Part shown: positions 24,736 through 39,060 of the stretch, one piece after another
How positions within the stretch are numbered: the stretch's first letter is position 1
Layout: each line of letters begins with the position of its first letter
Assembly (NCBI RefSeq): GCF_001640805.2
Contig: NC_066849.1
Location: forward strand, 21,825,336-21,889,335
Reading direction: 5' to 3'
Source: Lates calcarifer
Lineage: Eukaryota > Chordata > Actinopteri > Centropomidae
Length of the DNA stretch: 64,000 nucleotides
The notes under the pieces: model-generated
What the model saw: the letters and a program-made list of their open reading frames with translations, nothing else
Told to the model about the DNA's origin: nothing
Databases searched by the model: none
Program-made: the position numbers and the translations under genes

Positions 24736-27700
24736 CGGCACTGTCTTTACACAACACGTTTGAGAGGCAAAATCCTGGCACGTGTTCCAGAACGCACTGT
24801 AATGATGACGCTAAACCAAGAAAAAACAACTGACTAACCTTGTGTGTCAAGTCCTTCCTGAAATCTTAGTACAATTAGCTAGTTACAAACCAGTGATTCA
24901 AATAAATCAAGTTACAGTACAGGCAACATTAAAACTTAAACAAATGTCTTTAGTAATGTGTAAGGGGTGCAACGATATTCCAAATCTACAGTTCAGTTCA
25001 GATTGTGATTTCTGAGCCATGGTTCAGTTCATAGCTTGGCTTTGTTTGTTTTGTTTGTTTTTGTGGGGTGGATAAATGCAGTGTAGAATGAGTGTATGAT
25101 TACACTAAACTATCTTAAGTTTTTGGTCATTCAGCTTATTAAGGTACTGTTATAACAAGGCTAGGCTTGAATTTGAGAACGGTTTTTGCAACCAGGTCCT
25201 GGCCTTTGGACTCGTATCCTTTGAATATTTCTCCTTTTATTTAGCCTGGTTTAGTATAAGTCAGAATAACACCAGAGAGCTCCAACTCAAAGCATGAGGA
25301 GCTAGGTTGACATGTCCGGCTTACTGCAAAAGTGTTTAGAGTGGAATGCAAAGACCGCATTTTCATCCCACTGGTGGCTCTCAATGTGTTTTCAATGTGA
25401 GTACATTTTCATGCCAACAAAAGACATCTTGGCAGCACAGTAATTTACTATCGCTATTATTGTATTACGGGAAATATAATTTATTTTTCCTGTATTGAAA
25501 GTAGGGTAACCTATATTGCTCACTCAAAGAAGGTTTTTTACTTTTTACTGGCAGACCATCAGCATCATTGAGTGGTTGATTCATGGCAACAATAATCCTG
25601 AATTTCAGGCTGTTAAATGTAAATGTATCCAGATTAATCTGAGTAAGACCTTAGAAAACCTTATGCTTTGACATGATCCTCTGTGAGAAAATGAATAACA
25701 GACAGAGGATAGAAGAGGCAGCAGAGTGACGAGACGAGGAGTCAGACAGGCAAACAGTGAGGGGAAGGGCAGGTTAAATGTGGTAGGAATGTGACAGACA
25801 GTTGGGGAAGGCACGTTGACCCCCAGCCCACATACTGCTGGCAGGTTCCAGGTGTCTCAACCGCCTCCCCTGTTCACACACGGATGTCAAGCCTCCCTGT
25901 AGGAAACCAGGTCGGTTCCGTTAGGGAAGTCATATAAGAGTGGGTAGGACGGCGAGGAATCTGCATCTGCAGGCTGTCTAGTCAAAACAAGGCCTCTGTG
26001 CTGTCTGGTGTTAGTTTGGGGGCAGCTACGTGAGGCATGACCGGAAAGGGGCCAGCATGGACACATAAACTGCAAGGACTGAACCTAAATATTACGTCTA
26101 TAAAAACATGACCTAAATATTGTGTCTGTGGAGCAGAGTTTTCCATCCTGTCTCCAGACTTAAATTGACACCTAAGCCTTTTACACTTGTTAGGACAGAT
26201 TTTAGCACTTTCTAATGACCATTATTTTCCAGGCTCAGTAAGCTTAACTTACAGTAAGTCCTAACAGCAGTATACCATTATAAGATAAAGTAGGTATTGA
26301 CTGGCACTTCTAAAATGGTTAACAGCTACACTTAAAGTCATCATGGAGTCTGAGCAGTACCAGTAAAAGGAGGCAAGTTTGATAATCACTTCATGGTGGA
26401 TTCAAACTGAAGTTCATTTGATCAATAAAGCTAAATCACACATCACTGCTCAGTTCACTTGTTCTGAGCCCAGGTCTTTTTGCTTGAGTAAAAACAGTGG
26501 CAAAGAAATAAAAAGTGAAAGTGGACAATCAGAAGAGGATTTTCTCTTTAGAATGGTAAACTGAGAGACTGCAGAGAAAGAGAAAAAATAACCCCACTGC
26601 AGCCACTGGGAGACAGCTAAAATTATAAGTAGTTTATCGGAGTTCAGCAAAATCACTACTTGTCATGCTGCTGGGTTGAGAGTTGAGTCCAGTTTTGACT
26701 ATCTGTACTGCAAAAAGAGTACTGCAAAATGTACAAGTGCTGTACACAGTCTAATTTCAACAACACAAATCCTTTCAGCTTTGCTAATTAAGCTCTTGTA
26801 AACCTCATCAGAGCTAATCTGAAATGATATGTGAATAAGCTTAACAACGTTTTAGAGAAGGGAGACTCTAGAGTTGTATTTGTTGAGTGGCTTCACCTTG
26901 TTGTTGTTGAGTATGCACTGAAAGTGTCACTGATGTGCTACATAGTGTGACTGCAAATAACTGGCACTGTCAGACAGGTGCAACTACACCAATTTGATCA
27001 AAATGTCTTAGTAGCAGATACCTGCCCTGATCCTGAAGCAATAACCAGCAATCACCTATCATTAAAACCACATTAAATTAAAACCACGTATCTGCTGAAG
27101 CAAGGCTCACAACTTTGATATTCTCCTGCAAAAAATTCTCTCCAGACGTTATCGGTCAGTGGGTTCTACCGACATGCAAGGGTAGCTGTTGTAATGCTAG
27201 TTCCCTTACATATCCAATTTTGTGATTGTTTAGTAATTTTATAGCTCCAGACAGCCTGCTTGTTCTGAAGTGGGTGAAGTGGCACAGCCAGGGTTGTGTT
27301 TATGGAGATTAGGTGGCGCAGTGCAATTTTGAAGCTAGTTTTGGCTTGAAATCAGCCACTATGTCTTGCATAGGCAAGCAAAAAGAACATTTTCTGTGGC
27401 TTTAGCTAGTGTAAGCATGCACACAGACCTCTCTAAAAACCACAAAAATCTATTTCATGTATATATGGTATGTATCTGTCTCTCTTTGATATCTGCATTG
27501 CTCAGTAGAAGAATTAGAGTTACGTGAACTGACCCTTTAACTGTCTGAATGTGGCAGAGCAGCAAACTGACTATGACTGTTAAACTCTTCACTGTGCCAC
27601 AAAGAGGACACCCAGATACCTGTGGGGAAAACTCATTTTGGTCACTTGTGTCCAACACCTCTCTCTACCTCTCAGTCACTACCACAAGCTTGTAACAGTG

Positions 27701-29002
27701 AGAATGAAGAATGAAAGGTCAATTGAGAATGCTGTTTTGTGGCTCAGTTCACCCTCAGAAACTGACCTTCAAAAACACAAACTGCTACATAAAACATTAT
27801 GGGCAATATGGAGTAAATCACTCTGTCACCTTTTTTATTTTTAAAAAATGAAGAACGGTTAATTCCTGCACTGCTGTCCTTGTCGTGCTAACTCCCACTT
27901 TTGGTCTGGGAAAGAACCAGAGAGAGAGGGACCAGAGAGGGCCAAGGATTTAAACATGATCCCTCAGAACCACCCCATGAACCACTTAATTAATGATTAC
28001 TAATTACCTGTCTGGCTGACGAGTTAGCAGAGCCCTGCCATACTAAGAAACCACAGCATTTGAGCTCTGCTACAGGTCTGTACTGAGCTGAGATTTAATG
28101 CTCTATTCTCCTCAGATAGTCAACAGCTTAGTGCAACTGATAATTTAAGACGTTTATCTGAAGTCAATCTGTGTAAAAACAGCTCCTGATCTGTGAGTAA
28201 TACATTTGTATCTTAAACTCCCCCTGTATTTGAGTTTTGCAATACTCTTTTACCCTCCCGAATATCAAGCTGTAGAGACACCTGAACTCCTTTACCTGAG
28301 CTGGTGCTGAAAAACGATCAATAAAGTATGTAAGCAAGCAAAAACATGTGGGTTTTGATTGGCACAAGGAGTGCCAGCAGTTCAAAACCTGCATCAGAGC
28401 ATCCAGAGAGTGTAGTAACGACACTCTGTCAAACAGTCTTCAACAATAAAAATGAATGTGAGCTCATCAACAACAGATCTGCAGCACACTCACTTCCTTC
28501 CTAACACAAATACTTGAGGATATTTTAGTTAGAACATTAACAAGCTGCTGGATTCACTCTTCTTTCAAATGTATAGATCAGTTATTTAGACAGTGAAGGT
28601 CACAGGGAGCAAAGTTTGGGAGCATCTGCTACTCTGCAACCAATATGTAAGGACAGAAGGGCTGATGGGGAGATATTCTCAAGTCAGTCATTCCATGCAT
28701 GCAGAACAAATCCCAGTGAGACCTTCTCTTGTGGCTGGGCTGTCAGAGGATCTAGTGAGAGTCTTGAGGGCACAAGGATTCAACACGCCTGCACAAACCA
28801 TTCAACACCTTCAGATCTGTGCTGTTACACCCTAAAGACAAGACCTTCAAGAGAGCAAAACTGGGGTGTTGTAGGTCATCAGCAACACATCAGTGGCAGG
28901 CAAGGACGCTTATCTAAATTTTGAAAAAGACAACAATTTGGTATCTCACCTTAGCAGTTAACAGTCAAGTTACTAAGGCATAGGATTTCCCACTAGATCT
29001 TC

Positions 29003-29283
29003 AATGATTAGCTGATTAATCAATTAGTCTGTTAACAGAAAATTAATCTGCAACATTTTGATAATTAATTAATCATTGATTGAGCAAAAAAAACAAAAAT
29101 TCTCTGGTTCTAGCTTTTTAGATGTGACATTTGTTGTTTTGAATAAGTAATAAATAATACAAAACAGGTTGTGAATGTTAATTTTTCACAGTTTCTTAGA
29201 ATTTCAGACTAAATGGTAAATTGATTAAGTGGGAAAATAATCTGCAGATTAATCAATACTGAGAATAATTAGTTGCAGCCTTA
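29003..29283 (+). mobile_element. GCAACTAAT-type MITE
   Basis: It opens with GATTAATCAATTAGTCTGTT followed by AACAGAAAATTAATCTGC, and ends GAATAATTAGTTGCAGCC. It is the clearest copy at its termini, although its middle is shortened compared with the others. Confidence 0.65.
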
Positions 29284-30878
29284 AAAGCTATTTTCCATCA
29301 TGAGTAAATGGGTTCACAACAGGTAAGAGAGTAAATGTTGTCTGACAATCTGCACTTCTGCATCCAGCTTGGTGACCAGTTTCAGCTCAGACTAATGTTG
29401 AGTATCTTGGAATAATTAACTTTGGCTCTTTGTTGTTTTCAGTGAATGCTCCAGTCTGCAGTGCACAGAGAGCCAGTCCATTTAGAAAAGCATTTCCTTC
29501 AATAATAAAGCTTTTAAGCCACAGCTTAATGGATAAGATTCCTGCAACCTTTGAGAAAGTTAATAACTTATTCCATTCCATATTGTCTTATGGAGTTGAA
29601 CAATATCAGCCTTCATAAGGCTGCATTAAATCAGCTACAAAAAGTGGTAATCTCAACCTTGAAAGACAGAGAGCAAAGGGATCAAACTGTGTGAAACAAG
29701 TAGTTAATATTCCCTGCAGTGACTTTATACGATTATTAGAGCAACAGAAGCAGAGAGAACTCAAAGCAGGTCTGATGGAAGAGGCCATTAGACCAGAAAA
29801 CAAAATCCCACAGCATTTAGAACAGACTGAAGCGATAAAAAATAACAAGTGATTCATCTGAACTCAGATAAGTACACCTCTGAATTCCCACATCCACTCT
29901 CTTGCTGCATTGCACACCTGCTCTCTACAGTGTCTGAGTCAAAGATTTTAAGCACAAGTTCAGCACAAAGTTTTGTCCCCTGACAGTCCAAAGGACCTGG
30001 ATAAAGTCCAAGTTACATTGGCACCAAATATAACTATCCTGGCAAGCGATAAAGTAACCTGAATTTATGATCATCTTCACAATATCAAGATTAGAAGATC
30101 ACTAACTTGCCCCTGCAGCATATTAATATCTGTATAACTACAAACTGACTTACAGAAGTTGAATAATAGGCCACATTAATGACTAGCAGTGACAGGTTCT
30201 TCCTTCTGTCTGCAACTGAAACCGTCAGAAGCTTGCCTCATACATCTTGGCAGTGAACTGGCAGTAACAAATGGGAGATTTACAGGGCTGAAAATAGGGG
30301 AATCAAGGCAGACAGAATGGACAGGGCCAAGGCCAACCATGCAGCAGATAGAAAAGCCATTTCCTGATAGTCACTTGTTAATCTTAAGGGTTAGAAAACG
30401 CATCATATTAAATCACCAAGTGTGTTTGTTGACACTTGAGAATAAAACTTCTGTTCAGTCTAGTAATGAACAACTATCACAGCCTTAGGCTGAGGTGCAG
30501 TAGTTTAATCTAGTCTGCATACAGCACTGCTGAAATGTCAGAGGTAACAGTGATAAAAAGCATCTCTCACAATCATTAATGAGTAGAAGATGTAAATTAT
30601 TTCAACACAGGCAGAATTATACTCAGAGCCTTCAAACATGACGATATAATTGTAACTGACTGAGCAAAAGTAGGCAGGAAAAGCATTCGCAAAAAACTAC
30701 AGGAAGTGATTGATCACACAATTGCAGTTCACTTCCAGCTCCATGAGCTGAATGATTTATTCTAAAAGAGGCCTGATAAAAACTGCTGTTTCCCATTTTC
30801 AATAATTTCTCAGGTCAAAAGAGATGCACCTAATAATTATGGCACCATCTGCTTAGAGGTGAATAATAAGGCATCGCT

Positions 30879-30906
<28 letters not shown>
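30879..30906. repeat. (CA)n microsatellite
   Basis: Fourteen CA units, followed by a TACACACTG continuation. Confidence 0.95.
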
Positions 30907-30911
<5 letters not shown>

Positions 30912-31364
30912 ACTGTAAGCACCTGCACTATTTTTAAAACTTACAACAACATTAGCAGATTACAAGCATTATAATTATTTTTGACATGCAGTATAATATA
31001 TTACACACCAGGGAGGTTCAGGCAAGCAATTTGACTGTTCAAAGACGTGCTCATACATTACTGATGGCTGAAATACGTCTGTTGTCATAGCAACTGTGTA
31101 AACAATGGGCTTGATAAGAATCTGAAGAAAACTTTTCAGAAAGTATTTGCACAGATCTCCCATGATGATTCGGTACTTTGATGATGCTGACAATGTTTGG
31201 AACTTCCAGAAAACGTGATTGACAGCTCAAGTTTTATAGCTATAACAACTACAATGATAAAAATGTGTTTAATGATATACTACACTGCATGTTGAGTGTC
31301 ATCACAGCCATTATTCCTCGCTTACGCAAACAAAAAAGGCAGAAAATGTAATATCACTCCACTA

Positions 31365-31833
31365 CACTGATCAGCCACAACATTAAAACCACTAACAGAT
31401 GATGTGAATAACACTTGTTACAATACAATGTTCTGCTGGGAAACCTTGGCTCCTGGTATTCATCTTACTTTGACACATACCACCCACAAACACATTGTTG
31501 CAGAGCAAGCACAAAGCAGTGGCCTCCCCCAGCAGGACAATGCACCCACAACACTGCAAAAACTGCTCAGAAATGGCCCAAGGCGTTGACCTGGCCTCTA
31601 AACTCTCCAGATCCCAATCTGATTCAGCATCTGTGGGACATGTTGGAACAAGCCAGATACATGGAGGTCCCCACCCTGCAACCCACAGGGCCCAAAGCAT
31701 CTGCTGCCAATGTCCTGATGCCAAACCACAGGACACCATGGTCCATGCAGATCTGAGCTGTTTTGACGGCACAGAGGGGGCCTATGCAATAGTAGGCAGG
31801 TGGTTTTATTGTTGTGGCACTCTTCTCTGTGTA
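31365..31833 (+). mobile_element. Tc1-like transposon remnant, second copy
   Basis: It starts CACTGATCAGCCACAACATT after a TA, like the element at 9135. The internal sequence still shows DDE transposase blocks in broken frames: LPQQDNAP near 31530 and NSPDPNLIQHLWDMLEQA near 31600-31655, where the catalytic glutamate of the final block is glutamine. The 3' terminus is degraded: after GTTGTGGC (about 31816) the expected TGATCAGTG is replaced. It is internally deleted and non-coding. It keeps the normal order that the fold-back copy at 9135 has lost. Confidence 0.75.
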
Positions 31834-33453
31834 AATAGACAGACAGTCCAGAAACATGGATCTTGGTATTGATGACCACCAGCAAAATGACCATCCTTTG
31901 CCTCTGACCCTTAAACCATCACATAACCTCAAAAATTAAACAAAAGCTTCTATTTTCTCTTCAGTGTTAAATGTCATTTTAATGGTTTTTCACAGTGCAT
32001 CCAGCAGGCCACAGCACTTTAGCTCACACAATGATAATGAAATTGAAATGAAAAATTAGATCTCCTATGGACAAGAGTATCCAATTCAGCTGAATCACTT
32101 CTAATTCTCCCTGAGAGAATAAATACTCATGCATTCACTGGAATCCATCTGTGATTTGTACAGGCTTGTTTTTGCAAACATGTTATTTATGCGCTTGTAC
32201 CCCAGAGTTTGCCAATTCAACATTCATCACAGCTGACATCTCCCACGAGCAAAATACGGGACAGAGACCAAACTAGTGCTATCACTGAATGAAATATGAA
32301 AAATTTCACAATTTAAATGGGCGAAAGGGTTTCTGGCAGAGTACTAATGCTGTGCACACATGTGCATGCAAATGTAACTTGTACCGCGTTAAGCATAAAT
32401 GAAATGTGGTGGCTGAAGGTAGCAGCACCAAGCTTTTCAATCAATATCCTGGTCGCCAGTGAGGCTGGGGACCATTAGCACCAGTGAGCCAAGTAAAGTG
32501 ACTCTGATGTGAAATGACAGGGGCTTTCACAGAAGCTGTCCTACCATTTACCTCATTGTCATTCACACACGCACACTCCAACGCACACGCACAAGGCTAC
32601 CCTACATTGCTGCTACCCTCACGAGGCAACTGAGTGCACTCATACTGTTGCTTTGTCTCCAAAAAATGTCTTGATTCATTCATTTCAGCAGCCATAGAGC
32701 CTCTCAGTTCCTAAACTGCATGCCTTTACTTTCTTTTTTCCTTGCTCTTTAAGTCATGCAATGATTCTAATACTGTTTGAGTTATAAAGTAAAAACTCTA
32801 CAAATGCTTTGAGGAACATCCCATGAATTCTACTGATAACCTACACAACAATATGAAGTGACAGCAGACATTAGTAACCACACATTATCACAAAAGTACA
32901 CTATACAGACAAACCAAAACAAATCACTTCACAAAATCAATCTTTTCCAAACAGATCTGTTGCTGCACAAGCACACATTTTGTGTACAAAAGCATTGCCA
33001 TGTTTGAAATGGGCGTTGCCTCGTGCCTAATCACCATGTCCCTATCTCTTTGCATTGGCTGTTGCACAATATGGTTAATATATGATCTCGATGTGGCACA
33101 GCTGGTGACTTGTGCATCTTTCACAGATGCTGATCTATTGCAGGGCACACACTCCTAAAAGTCAAGTTTAACATATTTTTGCAGAAGATTTTATTTTGCA
33201 TTACACAGCTGGAGAGAGCGTTAATTGGGTTAATTATGAATTGATTCAAACACTTCGAGGGGAAATGATGATTTGGCAAGAATAATTTTTGTTTGTTTAA
33301 AATCCATTGCTTATAATCACCTATAGACTGTCACATAGATCAGCCACTTTAGTGTTACTATGGCATGCATCTCTGCAGCTCATTAATTACATGCCAAGTG
33401 AGCACCACAGGCAAACGAGGGGGGAGGACGCCTTCCTCTCCACTTTCACATCA

Positions 33454-34110
<657 letters not shown>

Positions 34111-34284
34111 CCCAACAAGTGACAGTCAGAAACACACTGAACCTATGGCTCAATCAATTTCACACTGGATCTGCATCCATGCTCTAACAGTCTCATGAAA
34201 AAGTCCTAAAAATATGCTCCATTTATTATTATACATACCATATTATTTCTCCATATTTCTATCGTTCTTACAAGTTACCAAAGG

Positions 34285-34577
34285 AGCCAATGAGAGATAA
34301 TTCGACAGTTAACTGATAAATCCATTAGTTGATTGTCAGAAAGTTATCCGGCAAATATTTTGATACCTAATCAACGGCTTATGTCATTTTTCAAGCAAAA
34401 ACACAACGCATCTACCAAGATCTAGCGTCTCGGTATTTAGGATTTGCTGCTTTTCTTAGTCTCATGATAGTAAACTGAAAATAGTTCTGTTTTTTACTGT
34501 TGGCGAGACAAAACAAACAATCTGAACTGCTCTGAAATACTGTGATGGTCATTTTTAACAATTTCCAGTCTTTTCAG

Positions 34578-34633
<56 letters not shown>

Positions 34634-34675
34634 TTAACCGCTTAATCTGAGACGATTAAGTGTTGGTTACAGCTT
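34285..34675 (+). mobile_element. GCAACTAAT-type MITE carrying expanded simple repeats
   Basis: The family core (GATTTGCTGCTTTTCTTAG, then ATAGTAAACTGAAAATAG) is followed at 34578-34600 by (CT)n and at 34601-34630 by a run of 30 T. After that come the degraded right-end sequence AGATTAACCGCTTAATC and GTTGGTTACAGC. The simple repeats appear to have grown inside the element. Confidence 0.5.
34578..34630. repeat. (CT)n followed by T30
   Basis: About 11 CT units run directly into 30 consecutive T residues. The length is likely polymorphic and prone to assembly error. Confidence 0.95.
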
Positions 34676-34998
34676 GATTTCTCCTATAATGATGGCTGAC
34701 TTTGGACCACTTCAATATTCCTGCAGAAAATGCTCCTGTATTTTAAGAATTATCAATGATGCTTTCTGGAATTAGGTTATTTTAAGTTGTTTAAATCTGC
34801 AACAAACAAGTGACATTGAGATCAAAAGAAATTATTTGTCAATATGCAATATGAGAAGACAATTTAATTGAATTGAAGTGAATTGAACATTAACCGTTTC
34901 AGCAGCAGTACTGGAAGTTGTGTGGGCCCATGGACACCAATCATTTGAGCATTTTATGCCTCCATACCAGTGACAGCCATGTTGTCTGTCCATCAAGC

Positions 34999-35245
34999 CC
35001 ATCCTTGTGAACACAATATCTCAGTAACACCTACAAAGACTCAATTGGACTCAAGAATGAACTGATCAGAATGTGGTTCTCAAAGAGCAAGGTCACTGTG
35101 TCCTCACAAAACCTGTTTTAGCCCCATGAACACAGTGTCTCAGGAACAACTTTATGGAGTGTCTTCAAATTTGGCACAAACGTCCACTTCGACTAAACGA
35201 TGAACTGTTTAGATTTTGGTGGCCATAACTCAAGAATTTGCATGC
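34999..35245 (+). repeat. Two diverged units of a ~119-bp teleost tandem repeat
   Basis: Unit 1 (TTGTGAACACAATATCTCAG at 35005) and unit 2 (CATGAACACAGTGTCTCAGG at 35125) are offset by 119 bp. Each continues to a GATGAACTG/AATGAACTG block. The strings 'AAATTTGGCACAAACGTCCA' and 'GGTCACTGTGTCCTCACAAA' belong to a tandemly arranged repeat I recognise as common in fish. Confidence 0.6.
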
Positions 35246-35999
35246 TAACTAACTGCAACTAGACTGGTTGGCATAAAACCGAAAGAGGGTAATTCTAATC
35301 TGGACATGTAACAAGACTGACATATGTTGCCAAAATATATATAGACATTTTAAGGTTATGGGATCCCCGAGATATTCTATTTTGGTTTTATTACAGAAGA
35401 AGTAGTATTAAAAAGTGACCAGTATCTCTATAAAACTGATAAAAGCAACTGTAACTGAAAAAATAAAGTATAAAGCAGAACATCCTTACCACTGGATGGA
35501 CATAGTAAGGGATGTATTTGATGAAAATAGTAATGTTTAACTTAAGGAAAATGAAAGCAATGGACCTTTATTGGAAACAAGAGAGATGCTGGATCTGGAT
35601 CTATGTAAAGCCAAGGACATAGAGAGAGAAAGATGTGTGGACCCTACTCGATTCCCATGCTTTGTTAAAATACATTTCTATTGCTGCAAATAAAAACCAA
35701 GATGGAAAGACCGTAAACTCTTGAACTTAAGAGCTTGAAGACATGTGTAACTGCTTCATTCTTGGCAGACCTTAAGAAATAATGTACACAACCTTCAAGG
35801 GCAAACAATATATACAGTATAAAGGAGGGTCCCTGTATATCCTGCAGTGTGTGAAGTGTAAGGCAAGAAGAGTGTGAAATGAAGAGCAGTGTAAGTATGC
35901 GTGTGTATGGGAGGAGGAAGGGTGTGTGTGTGTGGGGGGGGTTATATTCCCTATGGTGCCATCTAAGGAAGGTTCTGGGCCCAGTGAAGCCGTCTGAAT

Positions 36000-36135
36000 G
36001 GATGGAATGTTTCTTCAGACGTCCCAGAAGCACATTCTTCCACCGCGGGACCTCGGTTTGTCTTTTCTTGTTCCAGATTCACTCAATTATCCCCGACTGC
36101 TCTAAACATTCCAGGAGCCCCACATTCCTTTTTCC
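36000..36135. promoter_or_regulatory. Candidate TEAD-bound enhancer upstream of ccn1
   Basis: Three perfect TEAD sites lie within 126 bp: GGAATGT at 36004-36010, ACATTCC at 36106-36112 and ACATTCCT at 36122-36129. The last two are spaced like a double TEAD motif. The cluster is about 5.7 kb upstream of the ccn1 start. Paralogs and orthologs of ccn1 are established YAP/TEAD targets. Activity here is inferred. Confidence 0.3.
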
Positions 36136-39014
36136 ACTCCAGCCAGGATCACCAACCACCACCCTCCTCCCAACACTAACACCTGCCCCCACCCAGACTT
36201 CTTTTTTTTTTTTTTCCATCATTCCTCATCATGGATGGACGTGGCCCAAGAAAAGACCCTCTCTTTCTCTTTTCTCTCCAAGCTGAGGAATTTGGGTTAC
36301 TTCAGATGAAGGAAAGCCCTCATACTTTAGGCACACCTGGCTGGTACATTGTGCAGCCATAAAAGAGAATGAGTGAAAGCAGACACGATGCTCCAGCTGC
36401 AGCACCAAAAGCAGCACCTCTTTATTTGTCTGGTATGATTGGACTCACGATGAGACGTCTAAAGTGACACAGACATGCATAATTACCCAGGTGCACAGAG
36501 CATATTTAACTCCTGGCAGTCAAGTGAATTTACAAGCCTAATTACCACAGGGGATAAAGTGATGAAATGACATGAGATGAAGTGATAAAAATGGATGTTT
36601 CTAGATAGAAACGATTGTAAGTGAGGCATTCTGATAGCAGCTTCAATTGGGTTAGATACAAGATGTTTTTCTGCTATCAAAGATAATTTGGAGTAAATGA
36701 CAGTTCTGCTAAGAGTTTCTCAGCATTCAACAGCAACGGACAAGATAAGTTTCATTTAGAGGAAGTGATGCAAGGACATTTCTCATCTTGTACCACTGTC
36801 ATAAACTAGTTGTTTAGCTATTTACATGCATTTACGCCAACAACTGAGTGAGAGCAAAGTCTTAAAGGACTTAGAGCAAGTAAAATCACACACAGAAGAG
36901 GAGGCAGATGCTATAGATACTATAAGTAAGGTATAGGTACTATAGGTAAGAGCTTTTGAACATAAAATCCAGCATACATTGTCCTGTTGTTGTGAATACT
37001 CGCCAGTGTACAAAATGTGTATTAATCCATGGCTGAAAATAGTTCTAAACAAATGCACAATTTACTCCTGTTTGAGTAAAGTTTGCTAGAAAGTACACTG
37101 CCCAAGGAAATCATAATATATCGACAGACTGACTACCACATCTGTTGCTTTGGTCTTTCCTTTGGATTTGATCACAAAATGAAAAAGTGAATACTACTGG
37201 CCTTATCCTTTAAGTAATAGATTTACACATTAAGTGTCTAAAACTAGACAAGGCAGGTTGAGAGGAATCGGATACTAAAAAAGTAGTACACTTCATCACA
37301 CAATAACCCCTGGAATGCACTGAATTTTGGAGATTGATGATACTGTGTCGGAGTATCAAAGAGAGAATTTTTCCTTGAACTTGTCTTTCCCGTAATTGAT
37401 TTAGACACAAATGGCAGACATGTTTCCACGCAATCATAACTGCTGATTACATTTTTTTGACAAAGCGAAGGCTCCTCTTTTGTCTTTTTTTGACAGGGCC
37501 AGTAGATTCCTCAAATTTTTACGGTAAGTTTCTGTCAGTATGTGAATGTTAACTGACCTTATTTCTCTGGGATTACTTTGTCCCTCCCTGTTTCATATGT
37601 TTCAATTTCTCAGGGTGAGTTACCCCACATTTGAATATAACCTTTACAGCCAACTTCAACAGTTGATGACCTCTCTCAAAAAGCTATCTAGCCTGAAAAG
37701 AAAAGACAACGAGGACTGTCAAACTGACCTTACATTAACACTAGGATGAAGGATATGCTAGCTCTCTGCCCACATAGCTAACACCTTCCTGATACTGCAG
37801 CAGAGTTTGGCATCACTTTAGAAATTTTGGACTACTCATTTCACTGTACACAACACAAGAAACCCCTTGCATAATGCTGTTTATAGAACAGGCCTGACTG
37901 TCCTGTGTTATGGCCTTTGGCTTCACCTTAACCTTTAGCTCAGCACTGACCACAATCCTATTGAACAGACCTGTGACAAAAATGTCCTTAACATTACTAT
38001 AGAGATAAACAGGAGACGTGCTACAAGGTACGTACTGACTTTTTGTTGCGCAAGATCATGGACAGAGAGCTGGACTACGTGCAGATAATTTCATAATAAT
38101 TCTGACTGATTTCAAGTTAAAACGTACAATCTTCAATTGTATGTATAAACGCGTTAAGAAATAATAATAAAAATGAACAAAGTGTATTCTAACAAGATTA
38201 TGAAATGTCGATCCTCACTCAAGGACTTTTCGTTTAATTACGTCAAAGATAAATGATCTAACTCAATGGGTTAAAGCCAGGACTCTGCCTGTTTTCGCTG
38301 TTAAAGAGTCAGAAACCAAACGTACACAAATGATCCCATGAAATTCATGTGAATCTGTGATCTAATTCTCTCAATTCCATCAGATTTCTTCACAACTAGA
38401 CTCTGTATTTTACTCATCAGCTTCATCTCTGCCCCCGATTACACGAGATTGACCCATAACTCAGCTGACTTCCTGCTGCTCCAGGAGAGGAAGTGTTGCT
38501 AATACACACTGCATACCAGTTATGACATTTATCTTGAATGTAGTACAATGGAATCGGTTGTCTAAACATGCCGGGCTGTCCTGTTCTGTTCCATCTGTCA
38601 CTTAGACATAAATGGGGAGGCTGAGGGCAGCTCGCCACAGACTTCCTGAGGACCAGTTCTGAAGGCCGCTGTCTCTTCAGCTGCGAGTGCTCCTGGTGGG
38701 AACTGACAATGGGTTTCCATTACATTGAGCCACAACACAACACGCAGTCTCTCAAACTTTAGTCAACAGTGAAATCACATAAGCGTCCCAGCTGGAGGCT
38801 GTGAAGCTGCTCAGATAGCCATGATACAGAGCTGAGAGTACAGTCCAATGATAATGTCTGTATAGTAAAGACACCCCCTCCTCATTTTTTTTTTCCGGGG
38901 GGGCTAAGCAGCGTGTATACTGTATGCAAGTGTGTGTGTGTGATGGGGGTTCTCAGACAGCCTTAATGGAAACTATTATGCCAGGACAATTACAACGCGG
39001 AGCCGTATGTCCAG

Positions 39015-39060
39015 CTTTTGGAATGTTTCCTGAACTGAATGGGTAATTATGGAATGAATG
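39015..39060. promoter_or_regulatory. Pair of TEAD motifs upstream of ccn1
   Basis: GGAATGT at 39020-39026 and GGAATG at 39051-39056 lie in the same orientation about 2.8 kb upstream of ccn1. The intervening sequence includes GGTAATTATGG, a homeodomain-like core. Assignment is by motif only. Confidence 0.22.

Noticed and set aside
35879..36286. 135-codon plus-strand open frame
   Set aside because: It crosses simple G and T runs and low-complexity proline/threonine sequence, with no homology.
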